From: Planctomycetota bacterium
GTDB taxonomy: Bacteria > Planctomycetota > Phycisphaerae > Phycisphaerales > UBA1924
Direction: 5' to 3'
Length of the DNA stretch: 64,000 nucleotides
NCBI GenBank assembly: GCA_013285505.1
Contig: CP053450.1
Location: 1,224,796-1,288,795 of the forward strand
Within the stretch, counting starts at the first letter, position 1. The number at the start of each line of letters is the position of its first letter. Of the stretch, positions 38,203 to 47,396 are shown one piece after another. The notes beneath the pieces are model-generated. The model did no database searches, was not told where the DNA came from, and worked only from the letters and a program-made list of their open reading frames with translations. The position numbers and the translations under genes were made by a program.

Positions 38203-39624
38203 ATGGACAGGCAGCGGAATCGGGCTCGAGGCGTTGTGATGGGTTTCGTGGTGATCGGCGTGGCCGCGACAACGGCTGTGGGTCAGGTGCAGAAGGTGCC
38301 GACCTTTGAGGATCCGATTACGTTCGGGGCTGGCGTCGGCAGTCCCTACGGTCTTGCCTCGGCAGACTTTCTGGACGCCAACGGCAATCCGGGGCAGGAC
38401 GGGTACCCGGAGATTGCGGTGGCCGGCGCAGGGTTGAACCTCCTGGACAACTGTGATCAGATCGCCGTCGATCACAGCCTCAAGATTTTCCACAACACCG
38501 GGACGTGGGACACCAACCCGACCGGGGCGCTGGTGCAGCATCAAGTGCTGAATATCGCCAGCGGCAAGACCGCGACGGAACTGGCGTTCGCGGATGTGAC
38601 CGGCAGCGGTCACCCCGACCTTGTCCTGTTGGGTTTTCAGCCGGACCTTGGGGAGGGGTATCTGTGGGTGTACCAGAATCTAGGGAATGGGACATTTCAA
38701 TCGTCACCAGATGAGTTCCCCATGGATGTTTCGGTTCGTGGCTTGGTGACCGTGGACCTTGATGGCGATGGTGATATTGATATTGCTGCGGCGGGGAGCA
38801 ACTGCGACAACACGGGGAGTGCAACTGAACGATTTGTTGTGTTCGAGAATGCCACTTTTAATGGAGTGTTGTCGTTCGATGCTCAGATCGAGCAGATCGC
38901 AACAGGCACTGATACCGCTCCCGGAGACATCGTGGTTGGTGACTTTTACGCGCTCTCTGCGGGTGACTCATTCCAGGACCTCGTGACGTCCAACCCGCTG
39001 GACCCTTCGTACACCAAGATTCGCAATCTGGGCCAGCTCCAGTTTGTGCCGACCACCGCGGCAAACTCGGGGTGCAGTTCGGATTGGAGCTTCATCACCG
39101 CTGCCTCGGCCAAGTTTGGCACGGACTCGTGGTGGGACTTTGCAGCGGTGGACTTTGACGATCTATTTCTCGGCGTGTTCAAGGGGAACCAACTTGCGCA
39201 GTTCACTTCGTTCTGCGACGACCCCGCGCTGGGCTACCAGCTCTTGCCCACGACCGACCCCGACAATGCGTTTGTGCGTGCGCACGGCATCGACTCTGGG
39301 AATCTCAACGGCGGTCCGGGGGTCGATCTCGTCGTGACCCTCTACGAACTGGAAGTCGCCTCGACGGAGGGGCCGGAGTGGGTCTCTGCGGTCGCGGTGC
39401 TGCTCGGCAAGGCCGACGGTACGTTCCAGGTGCCCACCGCGCAGACCGCGTACATCTTCCGGACCGACGGGCCAGGCGTGGTCGGAGGGGCGGCGTTGGT
39501 CGAGGTTGTTGATCTGGATGCTGACGGCTTTGACGATATCGTGGTCTCGAACAACTATTCGGACGCGCTCAACGACAACTTCTCGGTGCTCATCAACAAG
39601 ATGGTCGTCGCGATCGGGTTCTGA
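38203..39624 (+). CDS. Secreted FG-GAP/VCBS-repeat protein
   Basis: A 473-residue exported protein with a signal peptide (VVMGFVVIGVAATTAVGQ). Repeats of the FG-GAP/VCBS type are visible: LASADFLDANGNPGQDGYPE, LAFADVTGSGHPDLVLLGF, VTVDLDGDGDIDIAAAG and VVDLDADGFDDIVVSNN, each with a calcium-binding-like DxDxDGxxD loop. They should form a beta-propeller outside the cell. No sorting tail of dockerin or PEP-CTERM type is seen at the end. It is followed 31 bases on by the HAF-repeat gene, so the two are likely cotranscribed. Confidence 0.85.
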   Translation: MDRQRNRARGVVMGFVVIGVAATTAVGQVQKVPTFEDPITFGAGVGSPYGLASADFLDANGNPGQDGYPEIAVAGAGLNLLDNCDQIAVDHSLKIFHNTGTWDTNPTGALVQHQVLNIASGKTATELAFADVTGSGHPDLVLLGFQPDLGEGYLWVYQNLGNGTFQSSPDEFPMDVSVRGLVTVDLDGDGDIDIAAAGSNCDNTGSATERFVVFENATFNGVLSFDAQIEQIATGTDTAPGDIVVGDFYALSAGDSFQDLVTSNPLDPSYTKIRNLGQLQFVPTTAANSGCSSDWSFITAASAKFGTDSWWDFAAVDFDDLFLGVFKGNQLAQFTSFCDDPALGYQLLPTTDPDNAFVRAHGIDSGNLNGGPGVDLVVTLYELEVASTEGPEWVSAVAVLLGKADGTFQVPTAQTAYIFRTDGPGVVGGAALVEVVDLDADGFDDIVVSNNYSDALNDNFSVLINKMVVAIGF

Positions 39625-39655
39625 GCAGCGGGCTGAGAGGAAGGAAACAGGAACG

Positions 39656-40900
39656 ATGCGATTACTGTCCCGCACGATACTGAGCAGCATCTTCCTCTGC
39701 GCGGCAGTCGAAGGGCTTGCCGCGCAGCCTTTCTTTGCCGAGATTGGAAGCTTGGACGGCGGAACGCTGAGAAGTATCGCTGAAGGAATATCTGCTGATG
39801 GTGTTGTCGCAAGTGGCGACAGTGGTGTTGTCAACGGGCTTTACCCTACCGAGGGCGTGATTTGGACGCGAGCGGAGGGGCTGCGGTCGATAGTGCCCGG
39901 GCGTCATAGCGACTGCGAGGGCGGAGGCGTCAACGGCATCGGGACCGTCATCACCGGAGGTCTGATCGGGAACAGGACGAGATATGTCTATATGTGGACA
40001 CCGGAAGGCGGTGTCGTGGAGTTGGGTGACCTCGACGGTGGGATTTTCCGGAGCGGGGCGACTGACGTTTCGGCGAGAGGCGATGTGATTGTTGGATACG
40101 GAAATTCTCACGATGGCGGGGAAGCGTTTCGATGGACAGCGGAGACGGGGATGGTCGGATTGGGCGACCTGCCCGGCGGACCATTTTCGAGCGGTGCCTC
40201 AGCGGTCTCTGCCGACGGGCTTGTCGTGGTTGGCGGTTCGCGAGTGGAAGCAGGCTGGGAAGCGTTTCGGTGGACGGCTGAAACCGGCATGGTCAGTCTC
40301 GGTGACCTCCCAGATGGGAATGTCTCCGGATCAGCAACGGCGGTTTCAGCGGACGGCAGTGTCGTCGTCGGCAATGGGTTTGACGAGAGCGGTCAGCGTG
40401 CGTTCCGCTGGACGGCTGCGGATGGCATGGTCGCGATCGAGAAGATCCATGAGGATCAGAGTCATCAGCGAGCGTACGACACATCGTGGGATGGGAATGT
40501 CATCGTCGGTGAACTCGGTTCGTCGAGCGCGGGAACCGGGCCGTTCTACTGGACGCCAGAAGACGGCACTCGGCTGCTTATCGATGTGTTCCAGGATCAT
40601 GGTGTCGAGGTGCCGGATGGGTGGCGACTCAGCAGGGCGTCCGGCGTGTCGGCTGATGGCAGAACCATCGTCGGCTACGGCGTCAGCCCTCACGGCAACA
40701 CGCAGGGCTGGGTCGCCTACCTCGGCCCGACGTGCCGGGCTGATTATGACGAGGATGGGGTGATGACCGAGGCGGATGTCACCGCGTACCTCTTGGTGTG
40801 GCAGCGGCGGAACCTCTTTGCCGACTGGAACTACGACGGAAACATCAACATCATTGACCTGCTCGGGTTCTTCAACGAGTGGGCGGCGGGGTGTGAGTGA
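39656..40900 (+). CDS. HAF-repeat protein with dockerin-like tail
   Basis: A 414-residue exported protein. After a signal peptide (LLSRTILSSIFLCAAVEGLAA) come about seven HAF-type repeats, for example GLGDLPGGPFSSGASAVSAD, then GLVVVGGSRVEAGWEAFRWT, and again LGDLPDGNVSGSATAVSADG. The last ~60 residues are two EF-hand-like loops (RADYDEDGVMTEADVTAYL and DWNYDGNINIIDLLGFFNEW) ending AAGCE, which fits the GC-type dockerin tail of planctomycete surface proteins. Role: structural or binding, at the cell surface. Ribosome site AGGAAGGAAACAGG. Confidence 0.86.
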   Translation: MRLLSRTILSSIFLCAAVEGLAAQPFFAEIGSLDGGTLRSIAEGISADGVVASGDSGVVNGLYPTEGVIWTRAEGLRSIVPGRHSDCEGGGVNGIGTVITGGLIGNRTRYVYMWTPEGGVVELGDLDGGIFRSGATDVSARGDVIVGYGNSHDGGEAFRWTAETGMVGLGDLPGGPFSSGASAVSADGLVVVGGSRVEAGWEAFRWTAETGMVSLGDLPDGNVSGSATAVSADGSVVVGNGFDESGQRAFRWTAADGMVAIEKIHEDQSHQRAYDTSWDGNVIVGELGSSSAGTGPFYWTPEDGTRLLIDVFQDHGVEVPDGWRLSRASGVSADGRTIVGYGVSPHGNTQGWVAYLGPTCRADYDEDGVMTEADVTAYLLVWQRRNLFADWNYDGNINIIDLLGFFNEWAAGCE

Positions 40901-41082
40901 GGGCACGGGTGCAGAGCCACCCGTGGCGCCCTGCTTCGTGGCACCGGGGGCGTCGCCTTCACTCGAGGACTCGTTCAGACCACGGCACCCTCATTCGTGG
41001 CCTTCATTCGAAGACTCGTTCAGACCGCGGCACCGTGCGGGCTCCTCGCTTGCGCTTCGGGCTCTGTTTTGGTCGCACCGGT
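40901..41082. other. Intergenic region with low-complexity imperfect repeats
   Basis: Contains two imperfect copies of a unit with GACTCGTTCAGACC (near 40970 and 41018) and a GCTTGCGCTTCGGGCTC block similar to that at 51270-51300. No gene. Confidence 0.55.
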
Positions 41083-43568
41083 CTATTCGGGTTTGATGTC
41101 GAGGTCGAGTTCGACGGTGCGGGGGAGGAGGCACTCGGTGTCGGTGCAGGCCTGGTAGGTGATGGCCAGACGCGGGTGTCCGGTGACGGGGCCGGTTTGT
41201 TCGATGGCGACGCGGAGTTCGAACTCGCTTTCGTAGGCGAGGAAGGTGTCGTCGGCCAAGTCGTGGCCTGTGCCGTGGGGGTGCCGGTGGGGTAGTCGGC
41301 GTAGGCCGCGAGACCGGTGCCGCCGATCATGTGGACGCGGAAGGGTGTGAGGGCGAGGGCCGGGTCACTCGCCTTGTCGCCGGCGTGCGGGTCCGCGGCA
41401 GTGACGTGGTAGCCGTCGGCGATGCGGACGAGGAGCATTGTCTCGGCGGGTTTGTCGGGTGCGAGGTGGAGTGTTTCACCCTCGGAGTAGATCTCGACGG
41501 GTGAGGTGTCGGGCGACTCGGGGCAGGGTTCTTCGTGGGTGTCCTCGGTGTCGGGCGTGTCGATGGTGGTGAAGGTGTCGGTGTCCTGGCGCGAGCGGTC
41601 GGTGGCGAGGAGGCGGAGGAGTGCGCGGACGGAGTTGACGGTGGCGAGCGGGTCGCGGCTGAGCGCGGGGCTGAGGGCGCGGAGGAGGGCGACGGCCTCG
41701 TCGAGGTAGCGGGATTTGTCGGCGGGGTTGGTGGCGGCTTCGGCGAGGTCGAGGAGGGCGTGGAGCATGACGCTCGAGCCGCAGGGGGTTGCGCCGTCGT
41801 AGGTGGTGCGGGAGCGGACGAAGAGGTCTTCGCGGTCGGCGCGGGTGTCGTGGTAGCCGGTGTCGCCTGCGTTGCCCTGTGCGCCGAAATCGGTGCGGGC
41901 GTGCTGATGGAGGGCGATCGCGTGCTCGAGGTAGGGGGTGGAGGCGGTGCCGAGTGGTTTGCCGTCGCGGGCAAGTGCGGCGCGGTGGACGGCGAGGAGG
42001 CCGGTGAGGATGGCTGCGGAGTCTTCGAGGACGCCGGGTATGGTGGCGGTGCCGTCGCGCCAGCTGCGGCGGAGTCGGCTGGCGTCGTCGGTCATGTGCT
42101 CGATGACGAATTGGGCGGCGCGTTCGGCGGCGTCGAGGTAGCGGTGGTCTTTGAAGAGCTCGGCGGCGCCGGCGAGGGCGGCGATGGTGAGGCCGTTCCA
42201 CTCGGCGAGGGCCTTGTCGTCGAGGCGGGGTTGTTTGCGCTTCTGCCGCGCGGCGTAGAGGGTGCGGTTGACCTTGGCGAGGCGCATGAGGAACTCGTCG
42301 CGCGAGAGTGAGAAGCGGGCGGCGAGGGTGTTGGGGCGGGCGGCGAGTCGGAGGACGTTGGCGGGCGGTTCGTCGGGGTGGTGGGGGTCCTGGAAGTTGG
42401 GGCCGTTGGTGAGGCCGTAGACCTCGGCCGCGAACTCGGCCTCGCCGGGGTCGAGGACTTCGGCGAGCTGGGTGGGTGTCCAGAGGTAGTTGAGGCCTTC
42501 CTTGCCGTCGACCTCGGCGTCCTGGGCGGAGTGGAAGCCGCCGCGGTCGTTGGTCATCTCGCGGAGGATGTACTCGAGGGTTTCGCGGACGACGCGTTTG
42601 TACTCGGTGTCGTCGTAGACGCGGGCGGCGCGGGTATAGAGGCGGGCGAGGAGTGCCTGGTCGTAGAGCATTTTCTCGAAGTGGGGGACGGTCCAGGTGG
42701 CGTCTACGGCGTAGCGGTGGAAGCCGCCGCCGACGTGGTCGCGGATGCCGCCGAGGGCCATGGCGTCGAGCGAGCCCTGGACGGCGCGGTCGATGGCGTC
42801 GCGGGTGTCTTTGTCGGCGGCCTGGGTGCGGGCGTCGAGGAGGAAGTCGGCGTAGACGGTCTGGGGGAACTTGGGTGCGCCGCCGAAGCCGCCGTTGGTC
42901 TGGTCGTAGGACTGGAGGAGTCGTTCGATGGCGCGTTCGACATCGCGCTTGCCGACGGGGACGGGGGCGGTGGCGGCGGCGAGGTGTTCGCGGACGGCGG
43001 AGGCGAGGCCCTCGGCCTGTTCGATGACGCCGGCGCGCTGGTTGGTCCAGGCGCCGGTCATGCCTTCGAGAATTTGGGGGAAGGTGGGGATGTTGATGCC
43101 GGGGCGGGGCTCGGCGGGGAAGTAGGTGCCGCACCAGAAGGGGCGGAGGTGTTCGGGCTCGAGGAAGACGCTCATGGGCCATCCGCCGCGGCCGGAGAAG
43201 ATCTGGGTGGCGGTCATGTAGAGGTTGTCCACGTCGGGTCGTTCCTCGCGGTCGACCTTGATGCAGACGAAGTGTCGGTTCATGAGGGCGGCGATCTCTT
43301 CGCTCTCGAAGCTCTCGCGTTCCATGACGTGGCACCAGTAGCAGGTGGAGTAGCCGATGCTGAGGAAGATGGGGACGTCGCGTCGGCGGGCCTCCGCGAA
43401 GGCCTCGGGGCCCCAGGGCCACCAGTCCACGGGGTTGTGGGCGTGCTGGAGCAGGTAGGGGCTGGTCTCGCGGGCGAGGCGGTTGGTGTGGGCGGGCTGT
43501 GCCGCCGGGTGGGCGGCATCTTGCTTGGAGGTGGTGGGAGGCTGGTGCTCGGGCTGATGGACGGTCAT
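41083..43568 (-). CDS. DUF255 (YyaL-like) thioredoxin-domain protein with DsbD-alpha-like C-terminus (frameshifted)
   Basis: About 828 residues. The N-terminal thioredoxin-like domain ([37 protein letters not shown] with a CYWC pair, [12 protein letters not shown]) and the following alpha/alpha barrel ([43 protein letters not shown]) are typical of the YyaL/SPATA20 family, of unknown catalytic role. A frame change near 41285 restores a C-terminal extension whose last part, [20 protein letters not shown], looks like the N-terminal domain of DsbD. The corrected stop is the TAG at 41083-41085. Such a fusion hints at disulfide exchange. Confidence 0.87.
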
Positions 43569-43855
43569 GAAGGGTGCCTTTCTCTTGGGGCATGGTACGA
43601 GGGGGAGCGGTGGAGGGGGCGAGGGGGCGTGGATGGTCCCGAGCTTGCGCTCGGGGCTCGTGGTGGGGGAGGTGCGGGGGCTCCCGACTTTGCGCTCGGG
43701 GCTCGTGGTGGGGAGGTGCGGGGGCTCCCGAGCTTGCGCTCGGGGCTCGTCGTGGGGAGGTGCGGGGGTTCCCGAGCTTGCGCTCGGGGCTCGTTGTGCG
43801 TGAGGGTGGTGCCCGTCGGAGGGGGGCGGCTTAGGATGGCGCTGGAGAACGCCCT
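43569..43855. other. Intergenic region between DUF255 gene and tryptophanase
   Basis: 287 bases between divergent genes, dominated by the 44-base tandem repeat at 43637-43797. No promoter could be assigned for either gene. Confidence 0.65.
43637..43797 (+). repeat. 44-base tandem repeat with internal hairpin, four units
   Basis: Units begin at about 43637, 43682, 43726 and 43770. Each carries the hairpin CCCGAGC-TTGC-GCTCGGG followed by GCTCGT and a G-rich linker (GGTGGGGAGGTGCGGGGG). Unit 2 has a changed left arm (CCCGACTTTGC). There are no unique spacers. Confidence 0.92.
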
Positions 43856-45208
43856 ATGCCGACGATCATCGAACCGTTCCGTATCAAGTCTGTCGAGCCG
43901 ATCATGATGACCACCCGCGAGGAGCGAGAGGGGTATCTGCGGGAGGCGAATTTCAACACGTTCCTGCTGCGGGCGAGGAATGTGCTGATTGATCTGCTGA
44001 CCGACTCGGGGACGGGGGCGATGTCGAGCGAGCAGTGGGCGGGGATCATGCGGGGGGATGAGTCGTACGCGGGGGCGGACTCGTTCTACCGGTTCCACGA
44101 GCGGCTGCACGGGATCACGGGGTTTGACCACATTTTGCCGACGCACCAGGGGCGGGCGAGTGAGCGGATCCTGTTTGAGCTGATGGGCGGTGAGGGGATG
44201 GTGGTCCCCAACAACACGCACTTTGACACGACGCTGGCGAACGTGGAGCACTCGGGGGCGCGGGCGGTGAACCTGCCGATTGCGGAGGGGAAGGACCCGA
44301 AGAACCGGCACCCCTTCAAGGGAAACATGGATGTGGCGGCGCTGGAGGCGCTGATCGCGGAGGTGGGGGCGGAGAAGATCCCGCTGGTGATGCTGACGGT
44401 GACGAACAACTCCGGCGGCGGGCAGCCGGTGAGCCTGGAGAACATCCGGGCGGTGCGGGCGGTGTGCGACAGGCACAAGCTGCCGCTGTTTCTGGATGCG
44501 TGCCGGTTTGCGGAGAACGCGTGGTTTATCAAGACGCGCGAGGAGGGGCAGGGGGAGCGGCCGGTGGCGGAGATCGTGAGGGAGATGTTTGACCTGTGCG
44601 ACGGGGCGACGATCAGCGCGAAGAAGGACGGGATTGTGAACATGGGCGGCGTGCTGATGATGCGCGATGCGACGCTGTTTCAGAACGCGACGAACCTGTT
44701 GATCTTGACAGAGGGGTATGTGACGTACGGGGGGCTGAGCGGGCGTGATCTGGAGGCGATGGCGCAGGGGTTCAAGGAGGTGCTGCGGGAGGACTATCTG
44801 CGGTACCGGATCCGTTCGACGGCGTATCTTGGGGAGCGGCTGCTGGATATGGGCGTGCAGATCATCGAGCCGCCGGGTGGGCACGCGATCTATGTGGATG
44901 CGGGGGCGTTCTGCCCGCATATCCCGGCTGAGCAGTTCCCGGGGCAGGCGGTGGTGGCGGGGCTGTACCGCGAGGGCGGGATCCGGGCGTGCGAGATCGG
45001 GTCGGTGATGTTCGGCCAGCACGCCAAGCCGGCGATGGAGCTGGTGCGGCTGGCGATTCCGCGGCGGGTGTACACGCAGAGCCATATTGACTATGTGCTT
45101 GAGGTGTTTGCGGAGCTGCACGCCAAGCGGGACACGCTGCGGGGGATGCGGATTGTGGAGGAGCCGCCGGCGCTTCGGCACTTTACGGCGAAGTTTGAGG
45201 AGATCTGA
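43856..45208 (+). CDS. tnaA: Tryptophanase / tyrosine phenol-lyase family protein
   Basis: A 450-residue PLP-dependent beta-eliminating lyase. The PLP lysine lies in ATISAKKDGIVNMGGVL (Lys256/Lys257); the opening PFRIKSVEPIMMTTREER, the YRFHERLHGITGFDHILPTHQGR block and VTNNSGGGQPVSLENIRAV are characteristic. The family splits tryptophan to indole, pyruvate and ammonia, or tyrosine to phenol; which is not decided by sequence alone. No leader peptide or tryptophan permease is nearby. The last 88 bases are repeated at 46016-46103 beyond the next gene. The stop overlaps the next ATG by one base. Confidence 0.93.
   Translation: MPTIIEPFRIKSVEPIMMTTREEREGYLREANFNTFLLRARNVLIDLLTDSGTGAMSSEQWAGIMRGDESYAGADSFYRFHERLHGITGFDHILPTHQGRASERILFELMGGEGMVVPNNTHFDTTLANVEHSGARAVNLPIAEGKDPKNRHPFKGNMDVAALEALIAEVGAEKIPLVMLTVTNNSGGGQPVSLENIRAVRAVCDRHKLPLFLDACRFAENAWFIKTREEGQGERPVAEIVREMFDLCDGATISAKKDGIVNMGGVLMMRDATLFQNATNLLILTEGYVTYGGLSGRDLEAMAQGFKEVLREDYLRYRIRSTAYLGERLLDMGVQIIEPPGGHAIYVDAGAFCPHIPAEQFPGQAVVAGLYREGGIRACEIGSVMFGQHAKPAMELVRLAIPRRVYTQSHIDYVLEVFAELHAKRDTLRGMRIVEEPPALRHFTAKFEEI
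45121..45208 (+). repeat. Direct repeat, copy 1 (tryptophanase 3' end)
   Basis: The last 88 bases of the tryptophanase gene. Copy 2 at 46016-46103 aligns without gaps, 895 bases downstream, with three substitutions plus a TGA to TAA stop change. Confidence 0.95.
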
Positions 45209-45975
45209 TGGCGGTGGGGCAGCGTGTACGGCGGTGCTTTGTCGTCGCGGGCCTCTCGCTTGGGCTTGGTGTGCTCACAACGATTGGCGTCTGCTGGTGG
45301 ATCGGGGCGGAGACGAAGCTCACGTCAGGGGCTCTGCCGATCTTTCCCGCTGAGTCGGTGCTGCGGACTGATGACGATGCGTACTTGGTCATGCATACCA
45401 CAGTTGGAAAGTCGGATGTCGTCGCGCTCATGCACGGGTTCACGAACCTGCCGCAGCCACTTGGATACGACGAGCCCTTGCCCACAATCGGGCTAGACCA
45501 ATTGCCGCCGTGGATGTACGCGCCGGGAGATGAGATGCCGGTCGGTGCTCCAGCCGGGATTACGCCGACAAACCAGATTTCGTATGCGATGGGCTGGCCG
45601 TTTCCGGCGATGCGTGGATTCGTCGTCGAGTATCCCCAGCAAGGCTCGTACTTCTGGGGTTCCATTGATTTCTGGCTCGTCGGGCGATTGGGTGAGCAGT
45701 TTCGGGGCTTTCCGCTCGCGGTCATCCCGATGGGGTTTGTGACCAACGTGTTCATCTATGGAGTCGTGTGGGGCGGTGTGCTTTGCGCGCTGCCACCAAC
45801 GTTGAGGGCCGTGCTGCCGCGTCGACGACGGCGGCTCCGTGAGGGGTGTTGCCCTGAGTGCGGGTATGACCTGCTGGGACGACCTGACGATGGGTGTTCG
45901 GAGTGCGGGTGGGGCCGTCGGCCAGGGCAAGGTGCTGGGGAGCGACCCGGTGACTCGGCGCAGAGTGAATCATGA
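45208..45975 (+). CDS. Membrane protein with C-terminal zinc ribbon
   Basis: A 255-residue protein with an N-terminal membrane helix (CFVVAGLSLGLGVLTTIGVC), a ~150-residue extracytoplasmic part, a second helix (LAVIPMGFVTNVFIYGVVWG) and a C-terminal zinc ribbon CPECGYDLLGRPDDGCSECG. Ribbons of the CPECGYDLxG form are frequent in planctomycete membrane proteins of unknown role. The ATG overlaps the tryptophanase stop. Codon bias is weaker than in its neighbours (more A/T in the third position). The gene lies exactly between two copies of the tryptophanase 3' end. Confidence 0.78.
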   Translation: MAVGQRVRRCFVVAGLSLGLGVLTTIGVCWWIGAETKLTSGALPIFPAESVLRTDDDAYLVMHTTVGKSDVVALMHGFTNLPQPLGYDEPLPTIGLDQLPPWMYAPGDEMPVGAPAGITPTNQISYAMGWPFPAMRGFVVEYPQQGSYFWGSIDFWLVGRLGEQFRGFPLAVIPMGFVTNVFIYGVVWGGVLCALPPTLRAVLPRRRRRLREGCCPECGYDLLGRPDDGCSECGWGRRPGQGAGERPGDSAQSES

Positions 45976-46015
45976 TCTACAGCCGGGCGAGATCTGAACG
46001 GAATGGCGCAACGGT

Positions 46016-46103
46016 CGCCAAGCGGGACACGGTGCGGGGGATGCGGATTGTGGAGGAGCCGCCGGCGTTGCGGCACTTTACGGCGAAGTTTGAGGAGATC
46101 TAA
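46016..46103 (+). pseudogene. Detached copy of the tryptophanase 3' end
   Basis: Encodes the last 28 residues of the tryptophanase (AKRDTVRGMRIVEEPPALRH and so on to EEI) with stop TAA but without any start or upstream coding sequence. It is the second copy of the direct repeat at 45121-45208. Confidence 0.9.
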
Positions 46104-46279
46104 AGAGCGGGTGCTGGGGGTGAGGCGCTTGTGGGCTGCGGAGTGGAGGTGTTGTCATGGCCACTCAGAGCAGTGGCCGTGGCACCCGGCACCGGGCTGG
46201 TGCGCGGCCGCCTTCGCCCTATCGGGACGAAGGCGGGCACCGGGCACCCCGGGGGGTCGAAACCGGCTTTCAACGAAAG

Positions 46280-46313
46280 CGGGCCTCACGCCGGTGAAGG
46301 CGTGGGCCCGTTT
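46280..46313. terminator. Rho-independent-like terminator
   Basis: CGGGCCTCACGCC-GGTGA-AGGCGTGGGCCCG followed by TTT. The stem is about 11 pairs with one bulged base. It could end transcripts from either side, as the next gene is on the minus strand. Confidence 0.72.
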
Positions 46314-46362
46314 GGTGGTCTGGATTGGGGCCGCGGCAGGGTGATGGTGCTGCGGGATTGCC

Positions 46363-46563
46363 TTAGCCGCCGGTGGAGACGATCCAGGCGATCGCGGCGG
46401 CTCCGGTGGCGAGGCCGAGGAGGGCCCAGCGGGTGCCGACGGCGAAGTCGACGACCTTCTCGCAGATTCGCTGTGGCGAACGGGCGAGGGTGAAGGTCCA
46501 TGTCCCGAGCGCGAACTCGCGGCGGAACACAGGCGTTGTCATGGGGTGGGTGTTGTTCATCAT
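46363..46563 (-). CDS. Small membrane protein divergent from the XRE-cupin regulator
   Basis: A 66-residue protein. The start ATG (46563, with a second at 46560) follows AAAGGAG at about 10 bases. Residues about 15-45 are amphipathic and basic (TWTFTLARSPQRICEK); the C-terminus is one membrane helix (WALLGLATGAAAIAWIV) with a short tail. I recognise no family. It is transcribed away from the regulator across a 174-base AT-richer spacer, so it is a likely regulatory target. Confidence 0.62.
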   Translation of the reverse strand: MMNNTHPMTTPVFRREFALGTWTFTLARSPQRICEKVVDFAVGTRWALLGLATGAAAIAWIVSTGG

Positions 46564-46616
46564 GGCGACTGAGCTCCTTTCGAAATGGTCTGTGGGTCCT
46601 TGCTGAGGGGACATCG

Positions 46617-46668
46617 ATTCGCTATAGTGTACGTACTCGTCATGGCGGGTCAATATTCGCGATAGAGA
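46617..46668. promoter_or_regulatory. Divergent control region with two similar sites
   Basis: ATTCGCTATAGTG (46617-46629) and ATTCGCGATAGAGAA (46654-46668) share ATTCGC-N-ATAG and are 37 bases apart in the same direction. On the minus strand a promoter TTGACC (46653-46648), 16 bases, TACACT lies between and over them. This arrangement suits a regulator that controls both its own gene and the small membrane protein. Confidence 0.5.
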
Positions 46669-46737
46669 ATTTTTCTTCTCAGGGTGGTTTGGGTGGTCTC
46701 TGTCGGGCTGGGTAGATTCACGAAGGCGAACAGCACT

Positions 46738-47337
46738 ATGGAAATCGGCGAGCAGATCAAGGCGAGGCGGACGGGGCTGGGGATGACGCAGTCGGACCTG
46801 GCGGACCGGTCGGGGGTGTCGAAGGCGATGGTGTGTGATGTGGAGGCGGGGAAGAAGAACCCGACGATCCGGCTGCTCGGGCAGCTCGCGGCGGGGCTGG
46901 ACTGTTCGATCTCGGAGTTGATTGAGACGGAGGACACGCCGCGGTTTGTGCCGGAGCGGCGGGACCGGCAGCGGGTGTTGGTTGACCCGGAGAACGGGAT
47001 GGAGCGGCGGCTGTTGAGTTCGGCGTTGATCCGGCGGGGGATCGAGATCCTGCAGTACACGTATCCGGCGGGGGTGGACTCGGGCGGGTTCCCGCCGCAC
47101 CACGCCGGGACGTTTGAGACGGCGATCGTGATTGCGGGGAGTGTGCGGATGGAGATCGGGTCGGAGTCGATCACGCTGCACGAGGGGGACGCGGTGACGT
47201 ATGCCGCGGACGTGGTGCACGGGGTGTTTAACGTGGGTGAGGTGGAGGCGCGGATCATCTATGTGGTGGACGGGACTCGTGCGACGATGCCGGCGCGGCC
47301 GAAGATGCGGAGCCGGATTGATGAGCTGGATGAGTAG
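46738..47337 (+). CDS. XRE-family regulator with cupin domain
   Basis: A 199-residue one-component regulator. Residues about 4-60 form an XRE helix-turn-helix (LGMTQSDLADRSGVSKAMVCDVEAGKKNPTI), and residues about 100-180 a cupin beta-barrel (HHAGTFETAIVIAGSVRMEI, LHEGDAVTYAADVVHGVFNV). Members sense small ligands such as amino acids, polyamines or metals through the cupin and repress nearby genes. The divergent small membrane protein and the paired sites between them point to local control. Confidence 0.91.
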   Translation: MEIGEQIKARRTGLGMTQSDLADRSGVSKAMVCDVEAGKKNPTIRLLGQLAAGLDCSISELIETEDTPRFVPERRDRQRVLVDPENGMERRLLSSALIRRGIEILQYTYPAGVDSGGFPPHHAGTFETAIVIAGSVRMEIGSESITLHEGDAVTYAADVVHGVFNVGEVEARIIYVVDGTRATMPARPKMRSRIDELDE

Positions 47338-47396
47338 CGTTTCGGCGGTGGGGGAGTAGCTGTTCGGCGGCGGGGTCGGGCCGGTAGCATGGGGGC

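Larger units (their letters stand above)
45976..46362. other. Intergenic region with repeat copy 2 and a terminator
   Basis: Holds the second tryptophanase-end copy (46016-46103) and a strong hairpin (46280-46313). The stretch between, 46104-46279, shows nothing I can name. Confidence 0.7.
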
